64,000 bases of DNA from Pedobacter hiemivivus (lineage in GTDB: Bacteria > Bacteroidota > Bacteroidia > Sphingobacteriales > Sphingobacteriaceae): contig NZ_SJSM01000014.1 of NCBI RefSeq assembly GCF_004331685.1, forward strand, positions 1-64,000, read 5' to 3'. The notes beneath the pieces were generated by a model, which saw nothing but the letters and a program-made list of their open reading frames with translations, did no database searches and was not told the origin of the DNA. How positions within the stretch are numbered: position 1 is the first letter of the stretch; each line of letters opens with the position of its first letter. Of this stretch, positions 29,801 through 37,714 are shown one piece after another. The translations under genes and the position numbers were made by a program.

Positions 29801-31206
29801 GATTTTGAAGTCAACCATAAACGTTTATGCTGGTCGCTAAAAATCCCTCGGATCTCATTGTCCGACTTATTTAACGTGTATGCAACCAGCAACCCATGCT
29901 TAAAATCATTGGATTGAAATATAATCTTGTCTATCCCCCTATCTCGGGTGCTTAACCATAACACACCGGCCGGGTCAAAATAACTATAGGTAACTATATT
30001 TGAAAACTGATGATCGGGAGAACCAGGTTTATTGTAAAAATACTCAATCACATCAGCAGCTCGATTATAATAGCCAAATCCACCCCCTTTCATGCTCATC
30101 CAAACTCTGCCATTGTGGTCTTCAAAAACCTTATACTCCTTTGCAGTATTGTAAAAATTAGCATCATTCGCTTGAAAGAAGTATTTGAATGTACGCGTAA
30201 CCGGATTATACTTAATAAGTCCATTCTTTTCCGGTTCTATCCACAATAGACCTGTCTTATCTTCATACATGGACAACATCGGGCCTACTCCTGGCATGTA
30301 AGCAATAACGGATTGCAGATCAGAAATATTTGTTGAGATCACGTTCCTACCAGCTGTAGCATATAGCGTCCGTTGGTTTTTACTCAGCAGTAATGCATTT
30401 ACCCGATCGTCAGCTATTTTTTTCTTTAAAAACCCATGGGATGATTTATCGTAACGAATTAAACATCCGTCATTCGTACCAAACCAAACGTGCTGTCCAT
30501 CTTCGGCCATACAGGTGTAGGCCATCCCTTTTGCAAAACCAACATCGAGACTTTTATTTTTGTATTGACCGGACTGATCAGAGCGCAGACAGGAAAGGCC
30601 GGCCTCCGTGCCTATCCATATATTCTTTTCTTTATCTTCCTGCAAAAAGTTAACCTTGTTTGATGGCAACTGGAAACCATCTTTCAGTCCAAAGTTATAT
30701 CTGGTAATTTCAGGATTACCGGATGGGCTGTTTTTTACCGCAAACACCCCCTGATCCAAGGTAGTTAGCCATACAAAATCCTTACCTGCTACTTCAATTC
30801 CAGTAAATAAGATATTTCTGATTTTCTTTTCTTCCAGGAGACTTGATATAGCCAGAAACTTTTTACGCTGCTTATCAAAGCGGTACACCTGGTTATCGTA
30901 TACTTCAAGCCATAAATAACCTTGCTTGTCCTCTATGATATTGTCAACTCTGTTGATTTTTAAGCTGGAACTATCACCCGGACGGGTTTTATAGGTTACA
31001 AAATTATGTCCATCAAAGCGGTTGATGCCATCCCAAGTCCCAAACCACATAAAACCATCGCGGTCTTTAAGGATATTCATTACCCCATCGTGGGATAAAC
31101 CGTCTTCAGTTGAATAATGCTCAATCTTACATTTGATCTGTGCGGTAGCCTCTACTGTTAAAAACAGCAGTGAAATAATACCATACAGCCTCATTTTTTC
31201 AAGCAT
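26818..31206 (-). CDS. Hybrid two-component system sensor/regulator (HTCS)
   Basis: This 1462-residue one-protein signalling system senses pectin fragments in the periplasm and activates transcription. In order it has a signal/anchor (1-22), about a dozen Reg_prop propeller blades (25-780, recurrent DRDGFMWFGTWDGI-like motifs), a Y_Y_Y domain (about 800-870), a membrane helix near 895-915, HisKA with phospho-His in SHELRTPL near 945, HATPase (DQGIGVP, GTGIGLALCKEI), a receiver (LLVDDNN near 1214, phospho-Asp in SDVMMPELDG near 1258) and an AraC-type helix-turn-helix (about 1380-1460). All key residues are present. It probably controls susCD. Its own promoter carries operator site E. A second ATG four codons in (31194) may be the true start. 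Confidence 0.95.
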   Translation of the reverse strand: MLEKMRLYGIISLLFLTVEATAQIKCKIEHYSTEDGLSHDGVMNILKDRDGFMWFGTWDGINRFDGHNFVTYKTRPGDSSSLKINRVDNIIEDKQGYLWLEVYDNQVYRFDKQRKKFLAISSLLEEKKIRNILFTGIEVAGKDFVWLTTLDQGVFAVKNSPSGNPEITRYNFGLKDGFQLPSNKVNFLQEDKEKNIWIGTEAGLSCLRSDQSGQYKNKSLDVGFAKGMAYTCMAEDGQHVWFGTNDGCLIRYDKSSHGFLKKKIADDRVNALLLSKNQRTLYATAGRNVISTNISDLQSVIAYMPGVGPMLSMYEDKTGLLWIEPEKNGLIKYNPVTRTFKYFFQANDANFYNTAKEYKVFEDHNGRVWMSMKGGGFGYYNRAADVIEYFYNKPGSPDHQFSNIVTYSYFDPAGVLWLSTRDRGIDKIIFQSNDFKHGLLVAYTLNKSDNEIRGIFSDQHKRLWLTSKSGKLYVYHNGEKVKDIFINEPAGGIGLVYNIVQGRDGVIWLGTKGNGLFRAMPIDKTALKYKLTHYKADKKDINSLSSDLIYSILEDKKGRVWVATYQYGINLLVPDGDEMRFVNIHNSFKNYPVGSWKARHVEEDALGNIWVATTNGLVIFDPDRGNPNDYTFKSYGKVPGDKTSLGNNDAQYIYKDSKNRIWVATSGGGLNKVVELSDKGLKFKVYTKEDGLPSDYVLSVVEDNSHILWLGTENGISKFDPETQRFRNYDSYDGLPKTGLSEGSSLKLPNGDLLFGCINGYITFSPAEIKDKKIKAKMALTSFQINNKDVNPGEVGPLVNVDINDAKEIKLKYSENIISIDFTVLDYRSSNKQAYAYRLNGFDTEWHDVKNQRKATYTNLPPGNYVFEVKSLNADLYENLPIKTIAIKIASPPWRTVWAYILYVILFGVLIEIARRIVFTMIRLRNRIAVEQKLTELKLSFFTNISHELRTPLTLIVNPIEELSRLENLSPKAREYINVVRRNANRMVRFINQLLDFRKAQSGKMDLKVSHTEIVALVKDITTYFSEVAREKQIELLVVPNVKELYAWIDAEKIDIVIYNLLSNAFKFTPDNKVIRIEINQLPAEETFTIRVVDQGIGVPPDKLNDIFELYYELDKAPGNNLEGTGIGLALCKEIVGFHHGNIEARNNPEGGLTVTLTLKLGKAHFKDGENIILDSLGPVKSVFSKPTEVNAHVEQPFLQSGNKDIPLVLLVDDNNELRKFLADQLKEFYRVVEAKDGLEGLEMALKVIPELILSDVMMPELDGIQMLDRLKNNVITSHIPVILLTAKSSVENQIEGLKYGADYYITKPFQTDFILASIDNLLKQRKKMFESLLASKKAVELNPTEIVITSRDETFLKEIIDIVENGMVDVEFNIDAVAESIGMGRTTFYKKFKSLTNLAPVEFVREMRLKRAKQFLDANGHNISEIAYAVGFNSAKYFSTCFKEEYGISPSEYLKSKVSKN

Positions 31207-31248
31207 AATACAAACTTAACACATACCAGATTATAATTGGTGTTACAA

Positions 31249-31325
31249 CAAGATTAAATACTATGTGTTAATAAAAAAAAGATATGCCCGATTAAATGTG
31301 TGCAATCGTTTTCCAGATGGAAAGC
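31249..31325 (-). promoter_or_regulatory. HTCS promoter with operator site E
   Basis: GCAATCGTT lies at 31302-31310 and gives a centre at 31313.5. Exactly 57.5 bp away the minus strand reads TAATCTTGTTGTA from 31256, a -7 variant shared with the other sites. Only one operator half is well conserved. The untranslated leader would be about 38 bases. Confidence 0.6.
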
Positions 31326-31358
31326 ATTTGTCCATCGCTTGTCCCCACTATTCATATC

Positions 31359-31434
31359 TATTTAAAATTATTCTAAATAAATTTGGCGATTTAAGTTTCA
31401 GCTCTTACATTTGCCGCCGTTAGAATTAATCTAA
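31359..31434 (+). promoter_or_regulatory. TonB-receptor promoter framed by two iron-box-like palindromes
   Basis: TTTG (31382-31385), 20 bases, then TACATTTG (31406-31413) is a near-perfect Bacteroidota promoter. A 21-bp imperfect palindrome with arms TATTTA/TAAATA (31359-31379) ends just before the -33 box. A second palindrome, TTAGAATTAATCTAA (31420-31434), covers the expected transcription start. Both resemble iron-repressor boxes (Fur or DtxR type), and this layout implies repression. Confidence 0.7.
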
Positions 31435-31442
31435 ATAAGTAT

Positions 31443-33935
31443 ATGAAAAACATCTACTCTATCTTTATTCTCAGTATTCTATTTTCATTAAACCTGCCTG
31501 CTTTTGCTCAGGAGGGTCCTTCGCAACTTGCGTCTGCCCCGATAAGAGGTGGTATTAAGGGAAAGGTTAGGGCAAATGACAGCAAGCCAGCTAGCCTTGT
31601 AACCATACAAATAGTTGAAAACAATAGACAAACTTTATCTAACGAGGAAGGAAAATTCAAATTCAACAACTTAAAAAGTGGAGAATATACTTTAAAAATC
31701 TCTTCTGTAGGTTTGAAAGTTCAAACTCAAAAAGTAACGGTAATTGAGGGACAAACAGCATATGTTGAGTTTATACTTTCAGAAAACTCTGGACAGCTTG
31801 ACGAGGTGGAGATTGGTGGTTATCAAACGCCTAATCAAAAACCTATTAGTCTTGGTAAAATAGCTATTGCTCCTAGAGACTTACCTCAATCGGTTCAAAT
31901 CATAGGTACTCAAGTCATTCAAGACCAGCAAGCAAATCGCTTAGCTGATGTTATAAAGAATGTAAATGGTGTTTCGTTGGGTGCTAACCGTGGAACTGTT
32001 GGCGAAAACTTTTATGCTCGTGGCTATAGCCTTGGTGCTAACAACGTACTTAAAAATGGGGCTAGAACTATCATCGGTGGTATGCCAGAAGCCAGTACAT
32101 TAGAATCAGTAGAGGTACTTAAAGGTAGTTCGGCTTTACTTTATGGTGGCGTTAGTGGTGGTGCTGTGGTAAACATGGTAACCAAAAAACCTAAGTTTGA
32201 GTATGGAGGAGAGTTCTCTATGCGTATAGGAAGTTACGACTTCTATAAACCAACACTAGATTTATACGGTCCTGTATCTAAAAACATTGCTGTTCGCGTA
32301 ATTGGAACTTATGAAAAAGCGGGTAGCTTTAGAGATAAAGTAAAATCTGAAAGGATTTATGTTAATCCTTCTTTACTCTATCAAATTAGCGACAAAACAG
32401 ATTTACTCATCCAAGGTGATTACTTAAAAAGTGACTTCAGTCCAGATTTTGGTATCGGTACTGTCGACAATAAAATATCACCACTTGGTAGAAATGTATT
32501 TTTAAATACCGATTGGGCTTATAACAAAACCAATACCACTACTGCACAGGCTGTTTTAAATCACAAGTTTAATAACGACTGGAAATTGAATGTTTCTGCA
32601 TCCCTGCAATCTTATGATAGGAACTATTTCTCTAGCGAACGTCCTTTTGTAAAAACAGATGGTATTTGGAATCGTGCACTTACCAGATCTAAAATAAACG
32701 AACTCACCTTCAACCAGCAAGTCAACTTAACTGGAACATTTAAAACAGGTTCTTTGGCACATACACTATTGGTTGGTGCAGATGCTGATCAATCGAGAAC
32801 AAAAACTGGTGGTTTCAGCAATCCGAATAAATTGACCACACCTGCTCCAGAAAAGGCAAAATACTATGATACTGTAAATCTGCTTGATCTATCTTCATTC
32901 AATATCCCTAGTAACTTTAATGCCCCGGAGACAAATTTATTGGCCAATACAAAAGCTCCGATTTATCGTGTGGGCGGCTTTGTTCAGGATATGGTAACCG
33001 TTAGTGAGAAGTTTAAAGTTTTAGCAGGTATCCGTTGGACATACCAAAAAACACCGTCAACAACCATTGACTCAGTGACAATCAACAAAACTGTAAAAGG
33101 TACAACCCCAGATAAAACAGATAAAGCCTTTTCGCCTAAAGTAGGTGTCGTTTATGAGCCATTTAAAGCAACTTCTATTTATGCAAGTTACGCCAGCAAC
33201 TTTACCTCAAATGCGGGTATAGATGTGACTACAAATGCCCCAATGAAACCGTCTATTATTGATCAGTTTGAAGCTGGTATTAAAAATGATTTCCTTGATG
33301 GAAAACTATCTGCTAATGTTACCTGGTATAAAATTGTTAACAACAGATTTGCACAGACAGCAGAATTAAACCTTCAAGGGGACCGTAACAGTGATACCAA
33401 CTTGAAGGAATTCACAGGAAAAACGGCAAGTGATGGTATTGAGATTGACATTTCAGGAACTATTGTTGAAGGCTTAAATTTCATCGCCGGATATAGTTAC
33501 AATTATATGCGCTACACTAAAACTAGTGATGTTGAAGTTATAGACCCTAAAGATCCTAAAAAATATTTGGTGACCAAGGGTATTCTTGAAGGAGAACGCT
33601 TAGTAGGAACGACTAAGAATACTGCAAACGGAAGTCTATTCTATACTTTTAATACCGGTCCAGTGAAAGGCTTAAAACTTGGTGCATCTGCTTTTTATAC
33701 TGGCGACCGCAATGGTGGTAGAAACACAAATAAATCAGGTACTTCATCAGGTATTATCCCGGTAAAAGGTTTTACCACATTTGATCTATCTGCCGGTTAT
33801 AGCTACAAAAAGATCAGTATCCTTGGTAAACTATCAAACCTTACCAACGAATTGAATTACTACGTCCACGAGAACTATAGTGTAAACCCTATTCCTCCAA
33901 GACAATTCATGACTACAATAGCATATAAATTCTAA
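31443..33935 (+). CDS. TonB-dependent siderophore-type receptor
   Basis: This 830-residue outer-membrane receptor probably imports ferric siderophores. It has a signal peptide (about 1-22, LPAFAQ), a carboxypeptidase-regulatory-like domain (about 36-115), a plug (about 140-265) with DVIKNVNGVSLG and SVEVLKGSSALLYGGVSGGAVVN, and a 22-strand-type barrel ending in FMTTIAYKF with terminal Phe. The plug is of the FhuA/FpvA siderophore type rather than SusC type, and no SusD follows. Iron-box-like palindromes support an iron role. It is monocistronic, closed by a strong terminator, and divergent from the HTCS gene. Confidence 0.9.
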   Translation: MKNIYSIFILSILFSLNLPAFAQEGPSQLASAPIRGGIKGKVRANDSKPASLVTIQIVENNRQTLSNEEGKFKFNNLKSGEYTLKISSVGLKVQTQKVTVIEGQTAYVEFILSENSGQLDEVEIGGYQTPNQKPISLGKIAIAPRDLPQSVQIIGTQVIQDQQANRLADVIKNVNGVSLGANRGTVGENFYARGYSLGANNVLKNGARTIIGGMPEASTLESVEVLKGSSALLYGGVSGGAVVNMVTKKPKFEYGGEFSMRIGSYDFYKPTLDLYGPVSKNIAVRVIGTYEKAGSFRDKVKSERIYVNPSLLYQISDKTDLLIQGDYLKSDFSPDFGIGTVDNKISPLGRNVFLNTDWAYNKTNTTTAQAVLNHKFNNDWKLNVSASLQSYDRNYFSSERPFVKTDGIWNRALTRSKINELTFNQQVNLTGTFKTGSLAHTLLVGADADQSRTKTGGFSNPNKLTTPAPEKAKYYDTVNLLDLSSFNIPSNFNAPETNLLANTKAPIYRVGGFVQDMVTVSEKFKVLAGIRWTYQKTPSTTIDSVTINKTVKGTTPDKTDKAFSPKVGVVYEPFKATSIYASYASNFTSNAGIDVTTNAPMKPSIIDQFEAGIKNDFLDGKLSANVTWYKIVNNRFAQTAELNLQGDRNSDTNLKEFTGKTASDGIEIDISGTIVEGLNFIAGYSYNYMRYTKTSDVEVIDPKDPKKYLVTKGILEGERLVGTTKNTANGSLFYTFNTGPVKGLKLGASAFYTGDRNGGRNTNKSGTSSGIIPVKGFTTFDLSAGYSYKKISILGKLSNLTNELNYYVHENYSVNPIPPRQFMTTIAYKF

Positions 33936-33956
33936 GTTGATATTACTATCCCTATA

Positions 33957-33990
33957 AAACCGGGCTATCTGTAAAAAGGTAGCCCGGTTT
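33957..33990 (+). terminator. Terminator of the siderophore-receptor gene
   Basis: An 11-bp perfect stem, AAACCGGGCTA with TAGCCCGGTTT, has a 12-base loop and lies 21 bp after the stop. The flanking A and T tracts make it usable in both directions. Confidence 0.8.
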
Positions 33991-34027
33991 ACATTTAAAC
34001 AACTTACGCCATGCCTCTGCTTGACCA

Positions 34028-34113
34028 AACAAATTACCTTCTCAGAAGCGGCCTCAGCGTTCTTCGCTTCTTCTGCGAAGCAATGCAGCCGCAGAAGAGA
34101 ACGGTCATTTGTT
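34028..34113. repeat. 86-bp imperfect palindromic element
   Basis: Outer arms AACAAAT/ATTTGTT are followed inwards by ACC/GGT, TTCTC/GAGAA, GCGGC/GCCGC and CTTCGC/GCGAAG around a TTCTTCT loop. It lies in the non-coding gap between the receptor terminator and the bamD promoter. It is too imperfect and has no T tract for a terminator. It is like a REP or MITE remnant in form. Confidence 0.5.
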
Positions 34114-34177
34114 AAATTATGTTAACGCCTTGCTACCTTCAATGCCTTTACATAGCTTAGCGTCCTATTATTTTTAA

Positions 34178-34208
34178 TTGACGTTATCGTATTATTACCT
34201 TATCTTTG
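34178..34208 (+). promoter_or_regulatory. bamD promoter, leaderless layout
   Basis: TTGA (34178-34181), 19 bases, then TATCTTTG (34201-34208) matches the Bacteroidota consensus. The bamD ATG begins at 34213, four bases after the -7 box. Transcription should start at or within a base or two of the A of the ATG, giving a leaderless message. Confidence 0.7.
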
Positions 34209-34212
34209 CAGA

Positions 34213-35142
34213 ATGTTTAAAATTAAACACGTACTACTATTAAGTTTCACCATTATAGCCCTGACTATCGCGGGCTGCAAAAGCCAGTTTGAAAAAATCA
34301 GATTGAGCAACGACGTAGCCAAAAAATATCAGGAGGCCATGCGACTGTATAACAAGAAGAATTATGCAAAAGCATTGATCTTGTTTGAAGATCTTTCTCA
34401 GAAGTACAGGGGTAGAGCTGAAGCTGAAGAGCTAAACTATCACTATGCCCTAACACTATATAAATTAAAGGATTACACTACTGCAAGATATCAGTTTAAA
34501 TCATTTGCAGATACCTACCCTACCAGTAAATATGCTGAGGAATGCAGGTATATGAGTGCATATTGTTATTACTTGGATTCGCCGGCTCCTAGTCTGGATC
34601 AAGAGAATACTTATAAAGCAATTGATGCCTTACAACTATTCATCAACTTTTACCCTAAAAGCGAACGTGCTATTGATGCAGCCAAATACATTGGTTTGTT
34701 ACGTGCAAAGCTAGAGGATAAAGCCTATACCAATGCGAAGTTATATTACGACCTTGGTGGTGCAGGTGCTAATGCGGTGAACTACCAATCGGCAGTTATT
34801 GCATTAAAAAATGCTCAAATTGATTTCCCTGATATTAAATATGCAGAAGAAATGGATTTGCTGATTATCAAATCACAATATGAGTATGCAAGAAATAGCT
34901 ATGAGATTCGTCAGGAAGATCGTTTTAATGAAGCTATCGGCTATGCAGATGAATTTATTGAAGCTCATCCACAAAGCAAACTATTACCAGAAGCCAATGC
35001 TTTAAAGAAAGCTAGTCAAAACGGTATAGACAAAGCAAAGAGTTTTCTTGCTGAAGTAGAAAAAAATCAAACAAAATATAAAGCATTGCTGGAAAAGGAT
35101 GCTAAGAGAGACAGTCTTATTACAAAAACCCCCATCAAATAA
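34213..35142 (+). CDS. bamD: Outer membrane protein assembly factor BamD
   Basis: This 309-residue lipoprotein belongs to the BAM complex, which inserts beta-barrel proteins. The lipobox is LTIAGC with Cys22. TPR-like repeats fill residues 40-270, with segments such as YNKKNYAKALILFEDLSQKY and KDYTTARYQFKSFADTYPTSKYAEE. The length fits BamD. It starts the housekeeping run bamD-rpoZ-coaBC-DUF4835, and its ATG lies immediately behind the promoter. Confidence 0.92.
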   Translation: MFKIKHVLLLSFTIIALTIAGCKSQFEKIRLSNDVAKKYQEAMRLYNKKNYAKALILFEDLSQKYRGRAEAEELNYHYALTLYKLKDYTTARYQFKSFADTYPTSKYAEECRYMSAYCYYLDSPAPSLDQENTYKAIDALQLFINFYPKSERAIDAAKYIGLLRAKLEDKAYTNAKLYYDLGGAGANAVNYQSAVIALKNAQIDFPDIKYAEEMDLLIIKSQYEYARNSYEIRQEDRFNEAIGYADEFIEAHPQSKLLPEANALKKASQNGIDKAKSFLAEVEKNQTKYKALLEKDAKRDSLITKTPIK

Positions 35143-35143
35143 T

Positions 35144-35470
35144 ATGAACACTAATAAACCCACTGTACCAAATACTACGGTTACCAGAAATGTTAATGAC
35201 CTGGATCAGAAAACACATAATATTTATGAGTCTTTAGTTATTATTTCTAAAAGGGCTAATCAAATTTCTAACAACATGAAAGAAGAGCTTCACGGCAAAT
35301 TAGCTGAGTTTGCTTCTTCTAACGACAACCTGGAAGAGATTTTTGAAAACAGAGAGCAGATTGAAATCAGCAAGTACTATGAGCGTTTACCTAAGCCTAG
35401 CTTAATCGCTATTGATGAGTTCTTGAACGATAAGATCTACTACAGAAATCCTGCTAAAGAACAACAATAA
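35144..35470 (+). CDS. rpoZ: RNA polymerase omega subunit, Bacteroidota type
   Basis: This 108-residue protein begins MNTNKPTVPNTTVTRNVND. It has the small helical Rpb6/omega layout with NIYESLVIISKRANQIS near 30-47 and a C-terminal tail ending NPAKEQQ. It would stabilise the core polymerase. A longer frame opens at 35099 inside bamD, but the ATG at 35144, two bases after the bamD stop codon, gives the family's normal length and operon spacing. In Bacteroidota this gene usually lies between bamD and coaBC, which supports the call. Confidence 0.85.
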   Translation: MNTNKPTVPNTTVTRNVNDLDQKTHNIYESLVIISKRANQISNNMKEELHGKLAEFASSNDNLEEIFENREQIEISKYYERLPKPSLIAIDEFLNDKIYYRNPAKEQQ

Positions 35471-35514
35471 CATTACGCATAGGGGTTATTTGCATCAATG
35501 CATTCATTAAAACC

Positions 35515-36714
35515 ATGCTAAAAAATAAAAAAATAATTCTTGGCGTTTGCGGCAGCATTGCAGCTTATAAATCGGCTATACTGGTAAGACTACTGGTAAA
35601 AGCTGGCGCAAACGTCAAAGTAATTCTTACAGCCGATGCGGGAAATTTCATCACTCCCCTTACCCTGGCCACCCTTAGTAAGAATCCTGTTTACACACAA
35701 TATTTCGAAGAAGAAACCGGCGTCTGGAGCAACCATGTAGAATTGGGCCTTTGGGCAGATTTTATGGTTATTGCCCCTGCCAGTGCCAATACTTTAGCCA
35801 AAATGGCTGGTGGTCTTTGCGACAACCTCCTTACAGCCGTCTACCTATCAGCGAAATGCCCTGTATTTGTTGCTCCGGCAATGGATCTGGATATGTGGAA
35901 ACACGAAAGCACACAAAGCAATATTGATAAGCTACTATCCTATGGAAACCAGGTGATTAAACCAGGTAATGGTGAGCTGGCAAGTGGTTTATATGGGGAA
36001 GGCAGAATGGCCGAACCAGAGGAAATTCTTACTTTTCTCGCAAATGTGGTAAGCGCTTCGCTTCCTCTATTGGGAAAGAAAGTAATGGTTACCGCCGGTC
36101 CAACTTATGAAGCTATTGATCCTGTCCGTTTTATTGGAAATCACTCTTCCGGTAAAATGGGTTTTGCTATTGCAGATAGGTTTGCCAGTTTAGGTGCGGA
36201 TGTAACACTGATTACGGGCCCGACTGCAGAAAAAAGTATTTACCCATTAAAACGTATTGATGTAGTAAGTGCTGCTGATATGCTACATGCTTGTAAAGCG
36301 GAATTTAGCACCGCTGAGATCACAGTCATGAGTGCCGCTGTGGCAGATTATACACCTGTACAGAAGGCCGATCAGAAGATCAAAAAAACAAGTACTGAAT
36401 TTAGTCTGGAGTTAAAAAAGACTGAAGATATTCTGGCTACACTTGGACAGTTAAAAAAAGGCGGACAAATATTAGTTGGCTTTGCCTTGGAAACTGAAAA
36501 TGAGGAAGAATATGCAAAAGGAAAATTGGTTAAGAAAAACCTAGACCTTATTGTACTCAATTCGCTGAATGATAAAGGTGCCGGCTTTAAAATGGACACC
36601 AATAAAATAACTATATTTAATAAGGCTGCTGAAAAAACCGTTTTTGAAATGAAATCGAAGACAGAAGTGGCAATCGACATCTGTAACGAAATATTAAAAT
36701 TGGCTAAAGCATGA
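35515..36714 (+). CDS. coaBC: Bifunctional phosphopantothenoylcysteine decarboxylase/phosphopantothenate-cysteine ligase
   Basis: The product catalyses two steps of coenzyme A synthesis. The N-terminal CoaC flavoprotein (about 1-180) shows CGSIAAYKSAILVRLL, a family His in NHVELG, APASANTLAKMAGGLCDNLL and the PAMDLDMW motif. The C-terminal CoaB domain (about 185-399) shows TAGPTYEAIDPVRFIGNHSSGKMG and SAAVADYTP. The length of 399 is typical. Its stop overlaps the next start (ATGA). Confidence 0.96.
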   Translation: MLKNKKIILGVCGSIAAYKSAILVRLLVKAGANVKVILTADAGNFITPLTLATLSKNPVYTQYFEEETGVWSNHVELGLWADFMVIAPASANTLAKMAGGLCDNLLTAVYLSAKCPVFVAPAMDLDMWKHESTQSNIDKLLSYGNQVIKPGNGELASGLYGEGRMAEPEEILTFLANVVSASLPLLGKKVMVTAGPTYEAIDPVRFIGNHSSGKMGFAIADRFASLGADVTLITGPTAEKSIYPLKRIDVVSAADMLHACKAEFSTAEITVMSAAVADYTPVQKADQKIKKTSTEFSLELKKTEDILATLGQLKKGGQILVGFALETENEEEYAKGKLVKKNLDLIVLNSLNDKGAGFKMDTNKITIFNKAAEKTVFEMKSKTEVAIDICNEILKLAKA

Positions 36715-37616
36715 AAAAACGCTACTCTCTTATTTTCTTGATCCTTCTGTTCTGCAATACTTACAGCATTGCACAAGAGTTAAATGCCAGGGTACAGATA
36801 CTGGCTCCTACTGTTCCGAACATCAATAAAAGGAATTTAGAGATCCTTCAAAATATCATCAGGGAGTTTTTGAACAACAATAAGTGGACTAATGAAACTT
36901 ATACACCTATTGAGCGCATCGAGTGTAATTTTGTGATCACCATAACGGCCTGGGACGGGGGGGCTGGCTATAAAGCTGAGGCACAAATTCAATCGAGCAG
37001 GCCAGTTTACAACACTGCATACAACAGTACTTTACTAAATATCAGCGATAAGGATTACGATTTCAATTACAATGAGGGGCAATCTTTGGATTTCTCTGAT
37101 CAGAACTTTATCTCCAATTTAAGTTCCTTACTTAGTTTTTATGCTTATACCATTATTGGCCTCGATAAAGACAGCTTTAATAAATTGGGGGGCACCTATT
37201 TTTACAATAAAGCTCAGAATATTTTAAATGTCGCTCAGGTATCTGGAAACAAAGGCTGGAAAGCTTTTGACGGTTTAAAAAATAGGTATTGGTTAAATGA
37301 GAACCTGCAGAACAAAGGTTTTGAGGAACTGAGACAGTTTATATACGATTACCATCTGAATGGCCTGGACCTAATGCAGGAAGATCCCATTGCTGGAGCT
37401 AAAAGAATCATTACTCTATTGGTCGGCCTAAAAAAAATGGATAAGCAAAAGCTAGGTTCTATATTCCCTAACATGTATTTGGCTACCAAAGCTGATGAAC
37501 TGGTAAATATCCTTTCGGCTACCAATCCGCAGGATAAAATCCAAGCATACAATCTGCTTTCTGAAATTGATCCTGCCAACATCAACAAATACGAAGCCTT
37601 AAAAACCACTCGCTAA
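36711..37616 (+). CDS. DUF4835-family secreted protein
   Basis: This 301-residue protein has a signal peptide (about 1-22, TYSIAQ). It is recognised as DUF4835 by its place after coaBC and by ELNARVQILAPTVPNINKRNLEILQNII at the mature N-terminus. A conserved middle contains NYNEGQSLDFSDQNFISNLSSLLSFYAYTIIGLDKDSF. The function is unknown; it is probably periplasmic or outer-membrane associated. It overlaps coaBC by four bases. Confidence 0.82.
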   Translation: MKKRYSLIFLILLFCNTYSIAQELNARVQILAPTVPNINKRNLEILQNIIREFLNNNKWTNETYTPIERIECNFVITITAWDGGAGYKAEAQIQSSRPVYNTAYNSTLLNISDKDYDFNYNEGQSLDFSDQNFISNLSSLLSFYAYTIIGLDKDSFNKLGGTYFYNKAQNILNVAQVSGNKGWKAFDGLKNRYWLNENLQNKGFEELRQFIYDYHLNGLDLMQEDPIAGAKRIITLLVGLKKMDKQKLGSIFPNMYLATKADELVNILSATNPQDKIQAYNLLSEIDPANINKYEALKTTR

Positions 37617-37628
37617 GTCCTTAATTAC

Positions 37629-37649
37629 AACATATTAAAAAAATATGTT
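37629..37649 (+). terminator. Possible weak terminator after the DUF4835 gene
   Basis: An 8-bp AT-only stem, AACATATT with AATATGTT, surrounds five A and lies 13 bp after the stop. A T-rich stretch follows a few bases later. Stability would be low. Confidence 0.4.
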
Positions 37650-37664
37650 AAATTATTTTTAATC

Positions 37665-37704
37665 TACGAACAGATTCGTATATTTGATTACGAAACAATT
37701 CGTA
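37665..37704 (+). promoter_or_regulatory. blaI promoter with two BlaI-type operators
   Basis: Two inverted repeats, TACGAA-N4-TTCGTA, lie at 37665-37680 and 37689-37704, 24 bp apart centre to centre. The -7 box TATATTTG (37679-37686) sits between them and overlaps the first. The start point falls within the second. Occupancy of either would block transcription, so autorepression by BlaI is the natural reading. Confidence 0.85.
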
Positions 37705-37714
37705 GATAAAGATT

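Noticed and set aside
31211..31218. TAAGTTTG on the minus strand as the HTCS -7 box
   Set aside because: It is only 4 bp from the ATG and lacks a -33 partner; the box at 31256 is phased with operator E as at the other promoters.
36372..36776. 134-codon minus-strand frame across coaBC and the DUF4835 gene
   Set aside because: Shadow of two well-supported genes on the other strand.
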